From positions 555,084 through 619,083 of the forward strand of contig NZ_LXUK01000022.1 of assembly GCF_013072695.1 (NCBI RefSeq): a DNA stretch of 64,000 nucleotides. The letters are read 5' to 3'. Position 1 is the stretch's first letter, and each line of letters begins with the position of its first letter. The stretch is from Acinetobacter sp. Ac_5812 (lineage in GTDB: Bacteria; Pseudomonadota; Gammaproteobacteria; Pseudomonadales; Moraxellaceae). This document shows positions 1 to 8,343 of this stretch, piece after piece. Under the pieces are notes generated by a model. The model was not told where the DNA came from. It saw nothing but the letters and a program-made list of their open reading frames with translations, and made no database searches. A program made the position numbers and the translations under genes.

Positions 1-364
1 AAATACTGGAAACGGCTAGAGCGACACCAAATCTTTTCTCGTTTTGGTAGAGTGCAGGTGCAACAAATTGCCAAAACTGATACAGGATAAAGGGAATACT
101 CACTAGAATTGCCAGATAAATGTTGAGTTTGAACGGAGCTAAAAATGTACCCATCACATCCGTTGCAATCATGGTTGAGTTAACAGGTAATAATGAGATT
201 AAAGGTCGAGCAAGAACATGATAGTTTTGTTGGGCAAGCGGGAGAAGCACTAAAAAAATGGTAACAACCGCACCAATGCTATAGATCAAACGCTTTCTTA
301 ACTCTTTCAGGTGTTCGCTATATTTCATTTCAGTGAGGTTTTCACTGACGAGATGTTCAGTCAT
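1..364 (-). CDS. tatC: Sec-independent protein translocase TatC (partial, 3' end outside window)
   Basis: TatC is the multi-spanning core of the twin-arginine translocase; with TatB it recognises Tat signal peptides in the inner membrane. Reading from the ATG at 362-364 gives a start MTEHLVSEN, then a basic stretch (KELRKRLIYSIGAVV), a first membrane span, a periplasmic loop, and a segment ending PFILYQFWQFVAPALYQNEKR, the characteristic TatC cytoplasmic-loop region. About 121 codons are present of the usual ~250. Its ATG overlaps the tatB TGA (ATGA), so the two are translationally coupled. Two likely Tat substrates, the binding protein at 8344 and the phospholipase at 31220, are in this window. 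Confidence 0.93.
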   Translation of the reverse strand, partial: MTEHLVSENLTEMKYSEHLKELRKRLIYSIGAVVTIFLVLLPLAQQNYHVLARPLISLLPVNSTMIATDVMGTFLAPFKLNIYLAILVSIPFILYQFWQFVAPALYQNEKRFGVALAVSSI

Positions 365-777
365 GCGGCTTGATCCTCATTGAATTTATTTACTATTTGA
401 AAATGAGTTAAAAATGGCGTCCTTAACTTGTCATGTGATTGGATATAGACATAATCCGTGGTGTACGTTGCTTTGGTTCTTTGTTCCAAAGAAACAGTGG
501 ATTGTACATTTTCAATTTCTTGTTGCATGAGCGCGAGTTGTTGTTTGAGCTGTTCTTCATTTTGTTTTATTTTTTGCAGCTCTTCTTGCATGATTCTTTT
601 GAGTTCAATCAATTCCAGTTCATTTTCTAGATCATTCTGGATTTTATTGAGCTGGTTTTTAATTGCTCTATATTTGAATAGTACCGTTCTTAATGTTTGA
701 GGAAGCTTTTCAGGCCCTAAAATGATGAGGGCAATAATGCCAAAAGCAAATAGTTCCCCAAAACTGATATTAAACAT
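361..777 (-). CDS. tatB: Sec-independent protein translocase TatB
   Basis: TatB forms the substrate receptor with TatC. The 138-residue product has a single N-terminal membrane span (residues ~3-20, FGELFAFGIIALIILGPEKLP) containing the family Glu in the span and the GPEKLP hinge. A long Gln/Glu/Lys-rich amphipathic and coiled-coil region follows (~30-95) and then a variable tail. It sits 13 bp after tatA and overlaps tatC by four bases, the usual tatABC order. Confidence 0.95.
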   Translation of the reverse strand: MFNISFGELFAFGIIALIILGPEKLPQTLRTVLFKYRAIKNQLNKIQNDLENELELIELKRIMQEELQKIKQNEEQLKQQLALMQQEIENVQSTVSLEQRTKATYTTDYVYIQSHDKLRTPFLTHFQIVNKFNEDQAA

Positions 778-790
778 GGCAATATATCAC

Positions 791-1006
791 TTATAACTTG
801 GTCTGCTTCTCGCTATTTGATTCTAACGAATTAATATCTTTGTATTGTTGATTCTGTATTAATTTTGGATCATCAGGATTAACAGAGTCTTTAAAGTCTT
901 TAATTGCACCGCCCAAATCTTTTCCTAGGTTTTTTAGCTTTGAAGTGCCAAATAGTAAAATAACGATAACGGCAAATAATAGAATATGCCAAATTGATAA
1001 ACCCAT
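791..1006 (-). CDS. tatA: Sec-independent protein translocase TatA
   Basis: TatA oligomerises to permit passage of folded Tat substrates. The 71-residue protein has an N-terminal membrane helix ([20 protein letters not shown]), the conserved Phe-Gly hinge followed by [11 protein letters not shown], and an amphipathic helix ([10 protein letters not shown]). The tail is short and polar. It is the first gene of tatABC. The 95 bp to the next gene upstream are very A+T-rich and probably hold the promoter, but no single element stands out. Confidence 0.95.
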   Translation of the reverse strand: MGLSIWHILLFAVIVILLFGTSKLKNLGKDLGGAIKDFKDSVNPDDPKLIQNQQYKDINSLESNSEKQTKL

Positions 1007-1101
1007 GCTAAAACTCCTAAATAATATATAATAAAGACTATTAATATCACGACATCGTCTGTTTTCTAAATCATATTAATATCGATCAATATTCGATTTA
1101 A

Positions 1102-1857
1102 TTATGCGGTATGATCCAGTAGATGAAGTGCTTGATTACGAAAATTGAATAAGCTTTCACTGTCTTTATGTCTTGGATGGGCTAAAGGAATAGGTATAAT
1201 TTCCTTGATTTTCCCTGGTCGAGCTGACATCACAATCACACGATCTCCAAGATAGACTGCTTCTTCAATATCGTGCGTCACAAGAATCATGGTGATTTTT
1301 TCATGTTGCCAGATACGTTGCAGTTCAGCCTGTAAATGACTCCGGGTCATGGCATCCAATGCACCAAACGGTTCATCTAAAAGTAAAATATCAGGTTTAT
1401 TGACCAACCCACGTGCAATGGCAACCCGCTGCGCCATACCGCCAGACAATTCGTGAGGGTAGGCATTCTCGAATCCAGTAAGTCCAACAATTTCAATATG
1501 CTCTTTCACACGTGCATTTTTTTCTGAACTGCTTAACCCCGTTTCTTCCAGCGCCAAATGGATGTTTTCGGAAACGGTGAGCCAAGGAAGTAAGCGATGC
1601 TCCTGAAAAATTAAGCCTCGTTTTAAATCTGTCCCTTGGATCGGAATTTTATTGAGTAAAATTTCACCTTGATAGTCTGGGTCTAGTCCTGCAATTAGAC
1701 GAAGTAGCGTCGATTTTCCACAACCACTGCTGCCGACAATGGAGATAAATTCGCCTTGCTCAATGTCGAGATGAATACCGTCTAAAACAGTTAAGTTGTT
1801 CTGATCACGTTGAAATGATTTATTGAGTTTTTTAATCGAGAGTAAAGGAAAAGACAT
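1102..1857 (-). CDS. ABC transporter ATP-binding protein (SsuB/TauB type)
   Basis: Energises import of a sulfonate, taurine or sulfate-ester type substrate. The 251-residue sequence shows Walker A (GSSGCGKST, ~42-50), the Q-loop (FQEHRLLPW), the ABC signature (LSGGMAQR), Walker B (DILLLDEPFGALD) and the switch His (VTHDIEEAV). FQEHRLLPW and the overall length fit the NitT/SsuB/TauB subfamily. It is the last gene of the leftward operon, 36 bp after the second permease. The exact substrate cannot be read from the sequence; the neighbouring flavin monooxygenase and FMN reductase favour organosulfur over nitrate. Confidence 0.9.
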   Translation of the reverse strand: MSFPLLSIKKLNKSFQRDQNNLTVLDGIHLDIEQGEFISIVGSSGCGKSTLLRLIAGLDPDYQGEILLNKIPIQGTDLKRGLIFQEHRLLPWLTVSENIHLALEETGLSSSEKNARVKEHIEIVGLTGFENAYPHELSGGMAQRVAIARGLVNKPDILLLDEPFGALDAMTRSHLQAELQRIWQHEKITMILVTHDIEEAVYLGDRVIVMSARPGKIKEIIPIPLAHPRHKDSESLFNFRNQALHLLDHTA

Positions 1858-1893
1858 TTTGAAATCCTGATTGTATTTTTAAAATAGACGCTA

Positions 1894-2682
1894 CTAAGCT
1901 CGCCATTGCAGCAGACGTTTTGAAATGAAGTGGATACATGTGGTCATAAAAATACCGCTCATCGTGACGGTCATTGCGCACACCAATAGGATGTCCATTT
2001 CAGCATTAATTTCAGCTTTCATCATGAGATTGCCCAAGCCTGTGCCTGCATTGAATAGCAATTCACTTGCTGTGGTGGTGATCCAGGTAAAAGGGACAGC
2101 TAAATTTAACCCCGTTAAAATATGTGGCAAGGCTTGTGGCAAGCGGATTCTTTTAAATTCACGCCAAAATGAAAACTGATAGATTCGTGCGACTTCCCTG
2201 TATTTTTCATCATAGTGGCTGAGCCCTTGAAAGGTATTAATGACCAAGGGGAAAAAAGAAGCCAGTGCAATAATAAAGATCTTGGCTTCTTCACCATTGC
2301 CAAACCATAAAGCAATTAATGGGGTTAGACCGAGGAGTGGAACTTGTCGGATACTGTTAAACAGTGGTGAAACGAGCGCATTAAAAACTTTTGAATAGGC
2401 GAGTAACGCGCCTAAAATTAGTCCAGTTGTTGAACCCAATAAAAAGCCTAATCCTGCTTTCTTCAGACTACCCCATGTATTCACCCACAATTCACCTGTT
2501 TCTAGTAGTTGAAGAGAAGCAGAATAAATATTCTGTAAAGGGACAAAGGCATAGGCATGACTGGAGCCTAGTCCTGAGTTGTATTGCCATAACGCTAGTA
2601 ATATTGCTGGAAGTACGAGACCTTGTAATAGGACCACAGGCTGTTGTAATGCACCTTTCAAAGTAAGTGATAGTGACGACAT
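1894..2682 (-). CDS. ABC transporter permease (SsuC/TauC type), second of two
   Basis: A 262-residue inner-membrane permease of the BPD_transp_1 family with about six membrane spans. The EAA-type cytoplasmic loop is visible at EVARIYQFSFWREFKRIRLPQALPHILTGL (~163-192), the contact site for the ATPase. Its ATG overlaps the stop of the upstream permease, so the two are coupled. Two distinct permease genes rather than one duplicated gene suggest a heterodimeric channel, unlike the single SsuC or TauC of E. coli. Confidence 0.9.
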   Translation of the reverse strand: MSSLSLTLKGALQQPVVLLQGLVLPAILLALWQYNSGLGSSHAYAFVPLQNIYSASLQLLETGELWVNTWGSLKKAGLGFLLGSTTGLILGALLAYSKVFNALVSPLFNSIRQVPLLGLTPLIALWFGNGEEAKIFIIALASFFPLVINTFQGLSHYDEKYREVARIYQFSFWREFKRIRLPQALPHILTGLNLAVPFTWITTTASELLFNAGTGLGNLMMKAEINAEMDILLVCAMTVTMSGIFMTTCIHFISKRLLQWRA

Positions 2683-3521
2683 TATTTCCCCCTTGCACTG
2701 AGCGCAGGTGATATAAAGCGTTGTTCGACCAAACGTAAAAGTTTATCGAGGCTAAAACCAATCACACCTGTAATAAATACCCCGACCATCACCACATCCA
2801 GACGGAGCATTTGCCGTCCAAGCTCCATCATCTGACCAATGCCAGTACCCGCTGCAAGTAATTCAACGGCAACTAAAATCAACCATGCTCGGCCTAATGC
2901 AATTCGCAGTCCACTGATCAAGGGTGGTAATGTTGAGGGGATGACGATGTACCTAAGCCACGCTCGCGTTTTAAGTTTGTAGATTTGACCGAGTTCAATG
3001 TATTGTTTAGGAATATTTTTCACTGCATCTGCTGTTGCCAAAGCAATTGGGAAAAAACAGGCTTTGATAATGAGTAAAATTTTAAACAGTTCGCCAATCC
3101 CAAAAACGAGAATAAAAATAGGAATAAGCACAAAGATCGGAATCTGGTAAAGCAGATTAAATAAGATATAAGTGTAATTACGGAATGTGGTGATTGAACC
3201 ATAGGCAATTCCAAAAGCAATGGCACTGAGTGCTGCAATAGAAAATCCAAAAAATAATCGAGCAAGACTATCCTTTAAGTGCAGTTGTAGTTCACCACTT
3301 TGCGATAAACTAATAAATGTATTCCAGACCGTTGCGGGTGGCACCAGAATTTGAGTTGGAAAAATTTGTAAAGAGCAAATAAATTGCCAAGTAAGTAAAG
3401 CCAATATAGGGGAAATCAGCGAGAGCAGCCCATACAACGGCTCAGCAGAAATCCTCCTCCATAACGGTGATCTATCTACAACGATATTCTTTTCAAGAGG
3501 AGGATTCACAAGCGTTTTCAT
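2682..3521 (-). CDS. ABC transporter permease (SsuC/TauC type), first of two
   Basis: A 279-residue permease of the same family as its downstream neighbour but clearly divergent from it. A basic N-terminus (LEKNIVVDRSPLWRRI) leads into ~6 membrane spans. The ATPase-contact loop is IELGQIYKLKTRAWLRYIVIPSTLPPLISGLRIALGRAW. It begins 3 bp after the stop of the binding-protein gene and overlaps the next permease by one base, consistent with a tightly coupled operon. Confidence 0.9.
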   Translation of the reverse strand: MKTLVNPPLEKNIVVDRSPLWRRISAEPLYGLLSLISPILALLTWQFICSLQIFPTQILVPPATVWNTFISLSQSGELQLHLKDSLARLFFGFSIAALSAIAFGIAYGSITTFRNYTYILFNLLYQIPIFVLIPIFILVFGIGELFKILLIIKACFFPIALATADAVKNIPKQYIELGQIYKLKTRAWLRYIVIPSTLPPLISGLRIALGRAWLILVAVELLAAGTGIGQMMELGRQMLRLDVVMVGVFITGVIGFSLDKLLRLVEQRFISPALSARGK

Positions 3522-3524
3522 CGC

Positions 3525-4598
3525 TTAGTCTCCCTGTTTCTTCTGCTGATCGTTTGCATGTAAATTTTGAATTGCTTGCTCGGCAAATTTTGGATTTAGC
3601 AGTTCATCTGCCTTGACTGACGTTTGAATCAACTGGTTTTTCACAGCATGATCAATGACTTTGGCATAGTGTTGTTTAAGGAAATTAACTTTGTATTCAG
3701 GTGACCAATCCTGTTGCCATGTACTTGCACTATTTTGGCTTTCACGTTGAATCACAGACAAAGGTTGTCCAAACTTGGTTTGACTCTGCTGAAATTCATT
3801 TTGGTGTTGGGATATCCAGTTCATTGCCCTAACTGTTGCATCAGCAAGTAATTGAGTGGTCTCTGGATATTGTTCAATATAGTTTTTACGTCCCCATAAT
3901 TCCGCACGCATTTTCCAGTCAGCAGGCAAGGATTGAGATGACCATATAATTTTACCGAGATGGCGGTCTTGTAACGTCAGCGCATCACTTAAAGTAAAAA
4001 ATGCATCCACACTTTTGGCAGATAAAGCTGCTGCACCTGCTTGAGGGTTGAGGTTAATAATTTGAAAGTCTTTGAGGTTTAAACCTTTGCTTTGTATCAG
4101 TTGACCAAAATTGATTTCCCAAGGACGGCCACGATGTAAAGCAATTTTTTTACCTTTTAAGTCTTCAATACTTTTTACCTGTGAATCAGGTGGCACAATC
4201 AGATAGACATTATTACCAATCCCTCCAGGCACAACAATTTGTGTTTTTACCCCAGTTGCATTCAGTACCACAGCTGGTAGGTTGCCATAAAAAGCAAAAT
4301 CAATTTTATTGTTCAGGAAACTTTCATTCACTAAAGTCGCTACAGCAGCAGTTGTTACTGGCTCCCATTTCAACTCAATATGTTGTTGCTTTAAGGCCTT
4401 GAGAAAAATAGGGTCTTGAGAGATGAGTTGTGGCACGCCAATAAAGTCCAGACTACCTGATGTTCCATTTGCTACCACAGCAATATGCAACTGTTGCTGA
4501 GTAGGTTTACTCTCAGATGCTTGTTCGTTTTGTTTTGCATCGCAAGCGACTAGTCCTAAAAGACTAAAACTTAAAAATAAGCTAGGAAGAATACGCAT
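3525..4598 (-). CDS. ABC transporter substrate-binding lipoprotein (SsuA/TauA type)
   Basis: A periplasmic binding protein for an organosulfur-type substrate. From the ATG at 4596-4598 the product starts MRILPSLFLSFSLLGLVACDAKQ, a lipoprotein signal with lipobox LVAC, so it is membrane anchored. An upstream in-frame TTG at 4637 was rejected because it would overlap the -24/-12 element at 4633-4648. The body (IAVVANGTSGSLDFIGVPQ, GGIGNNVYLIVPPDSQVKSIEDLKGKKIALHRGRPWE) matches the NMT1/SsuA-like periplasmic fold. It is the first gene of the leftward operon. Confidence 0.88.
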   Translation of the reverse strand: MRILPSLFLSFSLLGLVACDAKQNEQASESKPTQQQLHIAVVANGTSGSLDFIGVPQLISQDPIFLKALKQQHIELKWEPVTTAAVATLVNESFLNNKIDFAFYGNLPAVVLNATGVKTQIVVPGGIGNNVYLIVPPDSQVKSIEDLKGKKIALHRGRPWEINFGQLIQSKGLNLKDFQIINLNPQAGAAALSAKSVDAFFTLSDALTLQDRHLGKIIWSSQSLPADWKMRAELWGRKNYIEQYPETTQLLADATVRAMNWISQHQNEFQQSQTKFGQPLSVIQRESQNSASTWQQDWSPEYKVNFLKQHYAKVIDHAVKNQLIQTSVKADELLNPKFAEQAIQNLHANDQQKKQGD

Positions 4599-4632
4599 AT
4601 CATCATAAGAATTAAAAAATATAGAGGAATAG

Positions 4633-4648
4633 AGCAAGAACTAAGCCA
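4633..4648 (-). promoter_or_regulatory. Sigma-54 (-24/-12) promoter of the ABC importer operon
   Basis: On the minus strand the 16-mer is TGGCTTAGTTCTTGCT, with the -24 GG and -12 GC at the canonical spacing. The predicted transcript starts near 4623, 25 nt before the ATG at 4598. It is one of six such elements in this region. Confidence 0.7.
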
Positions 4649-4752
4649 AAATAATTAATATATAAAAATCAATAATTTATTATTTTTTATGCGGATTATT
4701 GTTGTTGAGTCAGTGATCTATGCTGTGAAACAGACATTTAAAAGTATTGAAG

Positions 4753-4768
4753 TGTTGAAATTTCAACA
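4753..4768. promoter_or_regulatory. Candidate enhancer-binding-protein site (perfect palindrome) between divergent sigma-54 promoters
   Basis: TGTTGAAATTTCAACA is a perfect inverted repeat, extended by AG/CT on each side to 20 bp (4751-4770). It lies about 73 bp upstream of the rightward -24/-12 element and about 104 bp upstream of the leftward one, typical activator distances. Related 16-mers occur at 6103, 10032 and 12894. Confidence 0.6.
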
Positions 4769-4840
4769 CTATGTTTTGGTGTGTTTTTACAAAGTTTAAA
4801 TAAAACAATGATATATGTTAAAAATTTATCGAATAAAAAG

Positions 4841-4856
4841 CGGCATGATTTCTGCT
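4841..4856 (+). promoter_or_regulatory. Sigma-54 (-24/-12) promoter of the first flavin monooxygenase
   Basis: CGGCATGATTTCTGCT has GG and GC at -24/-12 spacing. The predicted start is near 4867, 45 nt before the ATG at 4912. Confidence 0.65.
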
Positions 4857-4911
4857 CATGACATAGCTAACGAACACGATGTCGTGAAATGTTTAATTAT
4901 TGAGAACTATT

Positions 4912-6045
4912 ATGTCAGTTGAGTTTTTATGGAGAATTCCTGTTCATGGGGATGGTCGTCGAGCACATCAGTTACATACCCGTGGTGAATGGAATCAGTT
5001 AAATCCAGCAATTAAATCTCCACAACGCGTGGCTCCGCAACATGAAGATCAGTTATTTGCTTACTATGATTATGTACAACAAGTGGCAAAAGCGGCTGAT
5101 ATTGTTGGTTTTCATGGCGCCTTGATTCCCGCTTTTCCTCATACTGAAGAGCCTTGGGTATTGGCTTCAGCATTAGCAAGGGAAACCAAACGACTTCGAC
5201 TGTTGATTGCGATTCAGCCGTGGTTTATTCATCCAGCCTATGCCAGTCAAATGGCTGCCAGTTTACAGCGTTTAAGTCAGGGGCGAGTCGAGTGGAATGT
5301 AATTTCAGGTGGAGGCGGTGCACAGCAACGTGCTTACGGTGATTTTATTGAACATGACCAGCGATATGCACGGACCAACGAGTTTTTGGAGTTTGTAAAA
5401 GGTTATTCACATCATGCGCCATTTAACTATGATGGCAAGTTTTTTCATGTTGAGCAGGGTGGGTTGAGATACCCAATGAATCAATATGATGTCCCTCGGT
5501 TATGGTTGGCTGGTGCGAGTGATGCCGCCTTACAAGTCGCAGGACGTCATGCTGATATTCACTTAACTTGGGGTGAACCTGTTCAGCAGCAGAAAAAAGT
5601 CATTGAACAGGCGCAAGCGTTTTTTGAACAAAACGCGCCTGATCGTAAAGTTAAATTTGGTATGCGTATTGATATACTGGCACGGCCTACACAAGAGCAA
5701 GCTTTTCAGGAGCTTAAACAGATGTATGAAACCATTGCTGTTGATGGTCATGCATTTGAACGAAAAGATACTGAGTCGGTCGGCGCAAAACGTCAGCAGG
5801 CTTTGGCGCAGGGCAATCGTTTCGAAGACTTATTTGTAAGTCCGAACGTTTGGGCGGGTATGTCCAATGTACGTGGTGGACCAAACTGTATTTTAGTGGG
5901 TAGCTATGAACAGGTTGCAGAGCGTTTGCAAGAATATATTGATATTGGTGTTGGTCATTTCATTTTAGCCAGTAACCCTCATTTGGAAGAAGCCTATCGG
6001 GTAGCAGAAGAGGTCTTACCACTGGTTGGATATAAATTAAAATAA
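4912..6045 (+). CDS. FMNH2-dependent monooxygenase, SsuD-like (LLM class)
   Basis: Probably cleaves the C-S bond of a sulfonate using FMNH2 and O2, releasing sulfite. The ATG at 4912 gives MSVEFLWRIPVHGDG, 377 residues; an upstream in-frame TTG at 4900 is unlikely. Motifs shared with E. coli SsuD as I recall it include the N-terminal FxWxxPxHGDG, GFHGALIPA, HADIHLTWGEP, DTESVGAKR, SPNVWAGMSNVRGG and NPHLEEAYRVAEEVLPL. It reads divergently from the ABC importer, sharing the regulatory region. A 381-residue SsuD is the nearest well-known relative, but substrate specificity in this family varies widely (alkanesulfonates, methanesulfonate, dimethyl sulfone). Confidence 0.87.
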   Translation: MSVEFLWRIPVHGDGRRAHQLHTRGEWNQLNPAIKSPQRVAPQHEDQLFAYYDYVQQVAKAADIVGFHGALIPAFPHTEEPWVLASALARETKRLRLLIAIQPWFIHPAYASQMAASLQRLSQGRVEWNVISGGGGAQQRAYGDFIEHDQRYARTNEFLEFVKGYSHHAPFNYDGKFFHVEQGGLRYPMNQYDVPRLWLAGASDAALQVAGRHADIHLTWGEPVQQQKKVIEQAQAFFEQNAPDRKVKFGMRIDILARPTQEQAFQELKQMYETIAVDGHAFERKDTESVGAKRQQALAQGNRFEDLFVSPNVWAGMSNVRGGPNCILVGSYEQVAERLQEYIDIGVGHFILASNPHLEEAYRVAEEVLPLVGYKLK

Positions 6046-6052
6046 TAAATTT

Positions 6053-6085
6053 AGATCCCTTTGAGATATCAAAGGGATCTTGTTG
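6053..6085 (+). terminator. Hairpin after the first monooxygenase gene
   Basis: AGATCCCTTT pairs with AAAGGGATCT (10 bp, 8-nt loop), followed by TGTTGTTTG. The U-tract is interrupted, so it is a weak terminator. Confidence 0.5.
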
Positions 6086-6102
6086 TTTGAACAGCATAAC
6101 AC

Positions 6103-6118
6103 TGTCTGAAAACCAACA
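6103..6118 (-). promoter_or_regulatory. Candidate enhancer-binding-protein site upstream of tonB
   Basis: On the minus strand TGTTGGTTTTCAGACA. It shares TGTTG at one end and ACA at the other with the sites at 10032 and 12894, and lies 63 bp upstream of the tonB -24/-12 element. It is the weakest of the four. Confidence 0.4.
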
Positions 6119-6181
6119 TATTCAATATCGGTTAATTAAAAAATACTAATTAAAAATATAAAAATCAAATACTTGTTATGT

Positions 6182-6197
6182 TGGCATGACTTGTGCA
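6182..6197 (+). promoter_or_regulatory. Sigma-54 (-24/-12) promoter of tonB-exbB-exbD
   Basis: TGGCATGACTTGTGCA has GG and GC at canonical spacing. The predicted start is near 6208, 28 nt before the tonB ATG. Confidence 0.7.
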
Positions 6198-6235
6198 ATT
6201 TTTTGTTCAATATTTTATTTTTCGTTTAAAACCCT

Positions 6236-7063
6236 ATGAGTGAACTAATATTTAACTCGCATAAACGGGCGTTGCTATTTGAACAATATGCACCGGAAGC
6301 TAGTTCAAACAACTTAGCAGATCCGTTTACACGGCATTCCTTGGAGCTGACTCAACCACCTCCACCTCGCTTGAATAAAGTGTTGATTGCGATTATTGCA
6401 GTTGCTTCTGCACATTTAGGAATTTGGTATATCGCAAAACACTTGCCTACACCGACCTTGGACATTCATAAGCCAGAACCCGTGGTGATTGAAATTGTAA
6501 AACCTGAACAACCACCCAAAGTGATTGAACCTAAAATTCCTCCTGTCACAGAGAAACCTAAAATTCCACCGGTTGAGGAAAAGCCAAAACCAATTGTTAA
6601 ACAGGTCGAACAACCCAAACCTGTACAGAAAATGGTGGAGCAACCTAAACCAGTCGCAAAAGCAGTCACTCAGCCTACGCCACAAAAAGTTGAAGAGGCT
6701 GTCGTGGCCAAAGAGGTGGCTCCTGTACCTGTTCAGAAAGTGGTTGAACCTGTGAAGTCGGTCGATGACAACTTACCTGTGACGGAAGCGAAAGGATATG
6801 CCGGCTATCTGAGTAATCCTGCACCCGAATATCCAGAACAGGCACTCGAACGTGGTTGGGAAGGTTCTGTGATTTTAAGGGTCAAAGTATTAGCAAATGG
6901 TAGCCCTGATACGGTCAGTGTCAAGCAAAGTAGTGGCAAAAAACTTTTAGATAGCGCTGCTGTAAGAACAGTAAAGCAATGGAAATTTTCACCCGCTTTA
7001 AAAGGTAAAACCCCTGTAGAAGGTTGGGTCGATGTTCCAATTCATTATCAATTACCGAAATAA
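6236..7063 (+). CDS. tonB: Energy transducer TonB
   Basis: TonB couples the inner-membrane proton motive force to outer-membrane receptors. In 275 residues there is a cytoplasmic tail (~1-45) and a membrane anchor with the conserved His (LIAIIAVASAHLGIWYIA, ~49-66). A long Pro/Lys/Glu-rich periplasmic spacer (~75-180, repeated PKP/EKPK/QPKP units) leads to the C-terminal TonB fold (NPAPEYPEQALERGWEGSVILRVKVLANG). It is the first gene of tonB-exbB-exbD. Placement between two organosulfur monooxygenases and behind a -24/-12 promoter rather than a Fur box suggests it serves the neighbouring receptors. Confidence 0.95.
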   Translation: MSELIFNSHKRALLFEQYAPEASSNNLADPFTRHSLELTQPPPPRLNKVLIAIIAVASAHLGIWYIAKHLPTPTLDIHKPEPVVIEIVKPEQPPKVIEPKIPPVTEKPKIPPVEEKPKPIVKQVEQPKPVQKMVEQPKPVAKAVTQPTPQKVEEAVVAKEVAPVPVQKVVEPVKSVDDNLPVTEAKGYAGYLSNPAPEYPEQALERGWEGSVILRVKVLANGSPDTVSVKQSSGKKLLDSAAVRTVKQWKFSPALKGKTPVEGWVDVPIHYQLPK

Positions 7064-7094
7064 ATTTAATTTTATAGATTAAGAGGATATTTAC

Positions 7095-7832
7095 ATGACT
7101 GACATTAATTCATTGATCCATGACGGCACTATCTGGTTATTGGTTGCTTTCTCAATTGTGACTTGGGCACTGGTTGTAATCAAAATAGTTCAGACCCAAA
7201 GAGCATCAAAACAAGATAAACGTTTCGTAGAGGCGTTTTGGAAAGCAAAAAATTTATCTGACGCCGTAACTAAATCTGAATCGGGTCAAGGACCAGCAGC
7301 ACGTGTTGCAAATGCGGGTTTTAAAACACTAATAGAAGCAGATGAAAAAACACACCATGACTTGCAAAACAGTTGGAGCCGTCAGGACCTATTGGAACGT
7401 CACTTACGCAAACAAATTCTAACTGAACGTCGTCAATTGGAGAAAGGTTCAGCGCTATTGGCGTCTATTGGTAACAATGCACCCTTTATTGGTTTGTTTG
7501 GCACAGTATTCGGAATCATTCATGCATTACAGGCGATTGCCCATTCTGGTAATGCAAGTATGGATGTCGTTGCTGGACCGATTGGTGAAGCATTGATTGC
7601 AACAGGAATTGGTATCGCTGTTGCTGTACCTGCTGTGCTTGCCTATAACTACTTTGTACGTAAAGTTAAAGCGATTGGTGCAGACTTAGATGATTTTGCA
7701 ACAGATTTTGTCAGTTTAAATCAAAAGGCTGGTTTTCAATTACCGACTGCTAAAACCAAAAATACAGCAGAGAGTACGATTCTGAATGATGCTTCAACAA
7801 AAGAAGTGAAAGAGAAAGGAGTATTCGCATAA
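7095..7832 (+). CDS. exbB: Biopolymer transport protein ExbB (MotA/TolQ/ExbB family)
   Basis: Proton-channel subunit of the TonB-ExbB-ExbD motor. The 245-residue protein has a first membrane span near the N-terminus (TIWLLVAFSIVTWALVVIKIV) and a large cytoplasmic loop. The paired C-terminal spans carry the family signature GLFGTVFGIIHALQAIA...ISEALIATGIGIAVAVPAVLAYN-like sequence (here GPIGEALIATGIGIAVAVPAVLAYNYF). Its stop TAA overlaps the exbD ATG (TAATG). Confidence 0.95.
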   Translation: MTDINSLIHDGTIWLLVAFSIVTWALVVIKIVQTQRASKQDKRFVEAFWKAKNLSDAVTKSESGQGPAARVANAGFKTLIEADEKTHHDLQNSWSRQDLLERHLRKQILTERRQLEKGSALLASIGNNAPFIGLFGTVFGIIHALQAIAHSGNASMDVVAGPIGEALIATGIGIAVAVPAVLAYNYFVRKVKAIGADLDDFATDFVSLNQKAGFQLPTAKTKNTAESTILNDASTKEVKEKGVFA

Positions 7833-8236
7833 TGGCAATTTCTACTTCTCAAGATGATGATGTGGTGAGTGAAATCAACATTACACCGTTGGTGGATGTG
7901 ATGTTGGTTTTGCTGATTGTCTTTATCGTCACAGCACCATTGCTGACCAATACGGTGAAAGTCAATTTACCTAAGGCCGCACCGACTCAATCCACTGATC
8001 AGAATAAAGCTGTCGTGATTAGTGTTAATCCACAGGGTGAGATATTTTTGGATAAGGACAAAGTGTCACTTGCAAGTTTTGAACAAGAAATTCAGTCACG
8101 CAAGAATAGCAACCCGAAGCTGGCTTTGAACCTGAATGCGGATGAAACTGTTCCTTATGGGACAGTGGCAAAATTATTGGCAAGTATTGAACGAGTCGGC
8201 GTAGATAAATTATCGGTGATCACTGTTCCTCAATAA
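7832..8236 (+). CDS. exbD: Biopolymer transport protein ExbD (TolR/ExbD family)
   Basis: Carries the proton-relaying Asp of the motor. In 134 residues the N-terminus EINITPLVDVMLVLLIVFIVTAPLL contains the single membrane span with the essential Asp in the PLVDVMLVLL motif. A periplasmic domain follows (QGEIFLDKDKVSL...ADETVPYGTVAKLLASIERVGVDKLSVIT). It overlaps the exbB stop, and a strong terminator follows 20 bp downstream. Confidence 0.95.
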   Translation: MAISTSQDDDVVSEINITPLVDVMLVLLIVFIVTAPLLTNTVKVNLPKAAPTQSTDQNKAVVISVNPQGEIFLDKDKVSLASFEQEIQSRKNSNPKLALNLNADETVPYGTVAKLLASIERVGVDKLSVITVPQ

Positions 8237-8255
8237 TCCCAGCCACATCTTAAAT

Positions 8256-8277
8256 AGCTGCTTCGGCAGCTTTTTTT
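8256..8277 (+). terminator. Rho-independent terminator of tonB-exbB-exbD
   Basis: AGCTGC-TTCG-GCAGC hairpin with a UUCG-type tetraloop followed by seven T. Confidence 0.9.
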
Positions 8278-8307
8278 AATTCATTCTGTCAGCAGAATAA
8301 AAATCCC

Positions 8308-8332
8308 CTCATAAAGAGGGGAAGCAAAGTTA
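8308..8332 (-). terminator. Terminator of the oligopeptide-type binding protein gene
   Basis: On the minus strand TCCCCTC pairs with GAGGGGA, followed by TTTTTATT. It lies 11 bp past the stop of the gene at 8344. Confidence 0.75.
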
Positions 8333-8343
8333 AACGGATGTGC

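Noticed and set aside
4599..4637. Longer N-terminus (TTG start) for the organosulfur binding protein
   Set aside because: It would overlap the -24/-12 element at 4633-4648 and add residues before the lipoprotein signal.
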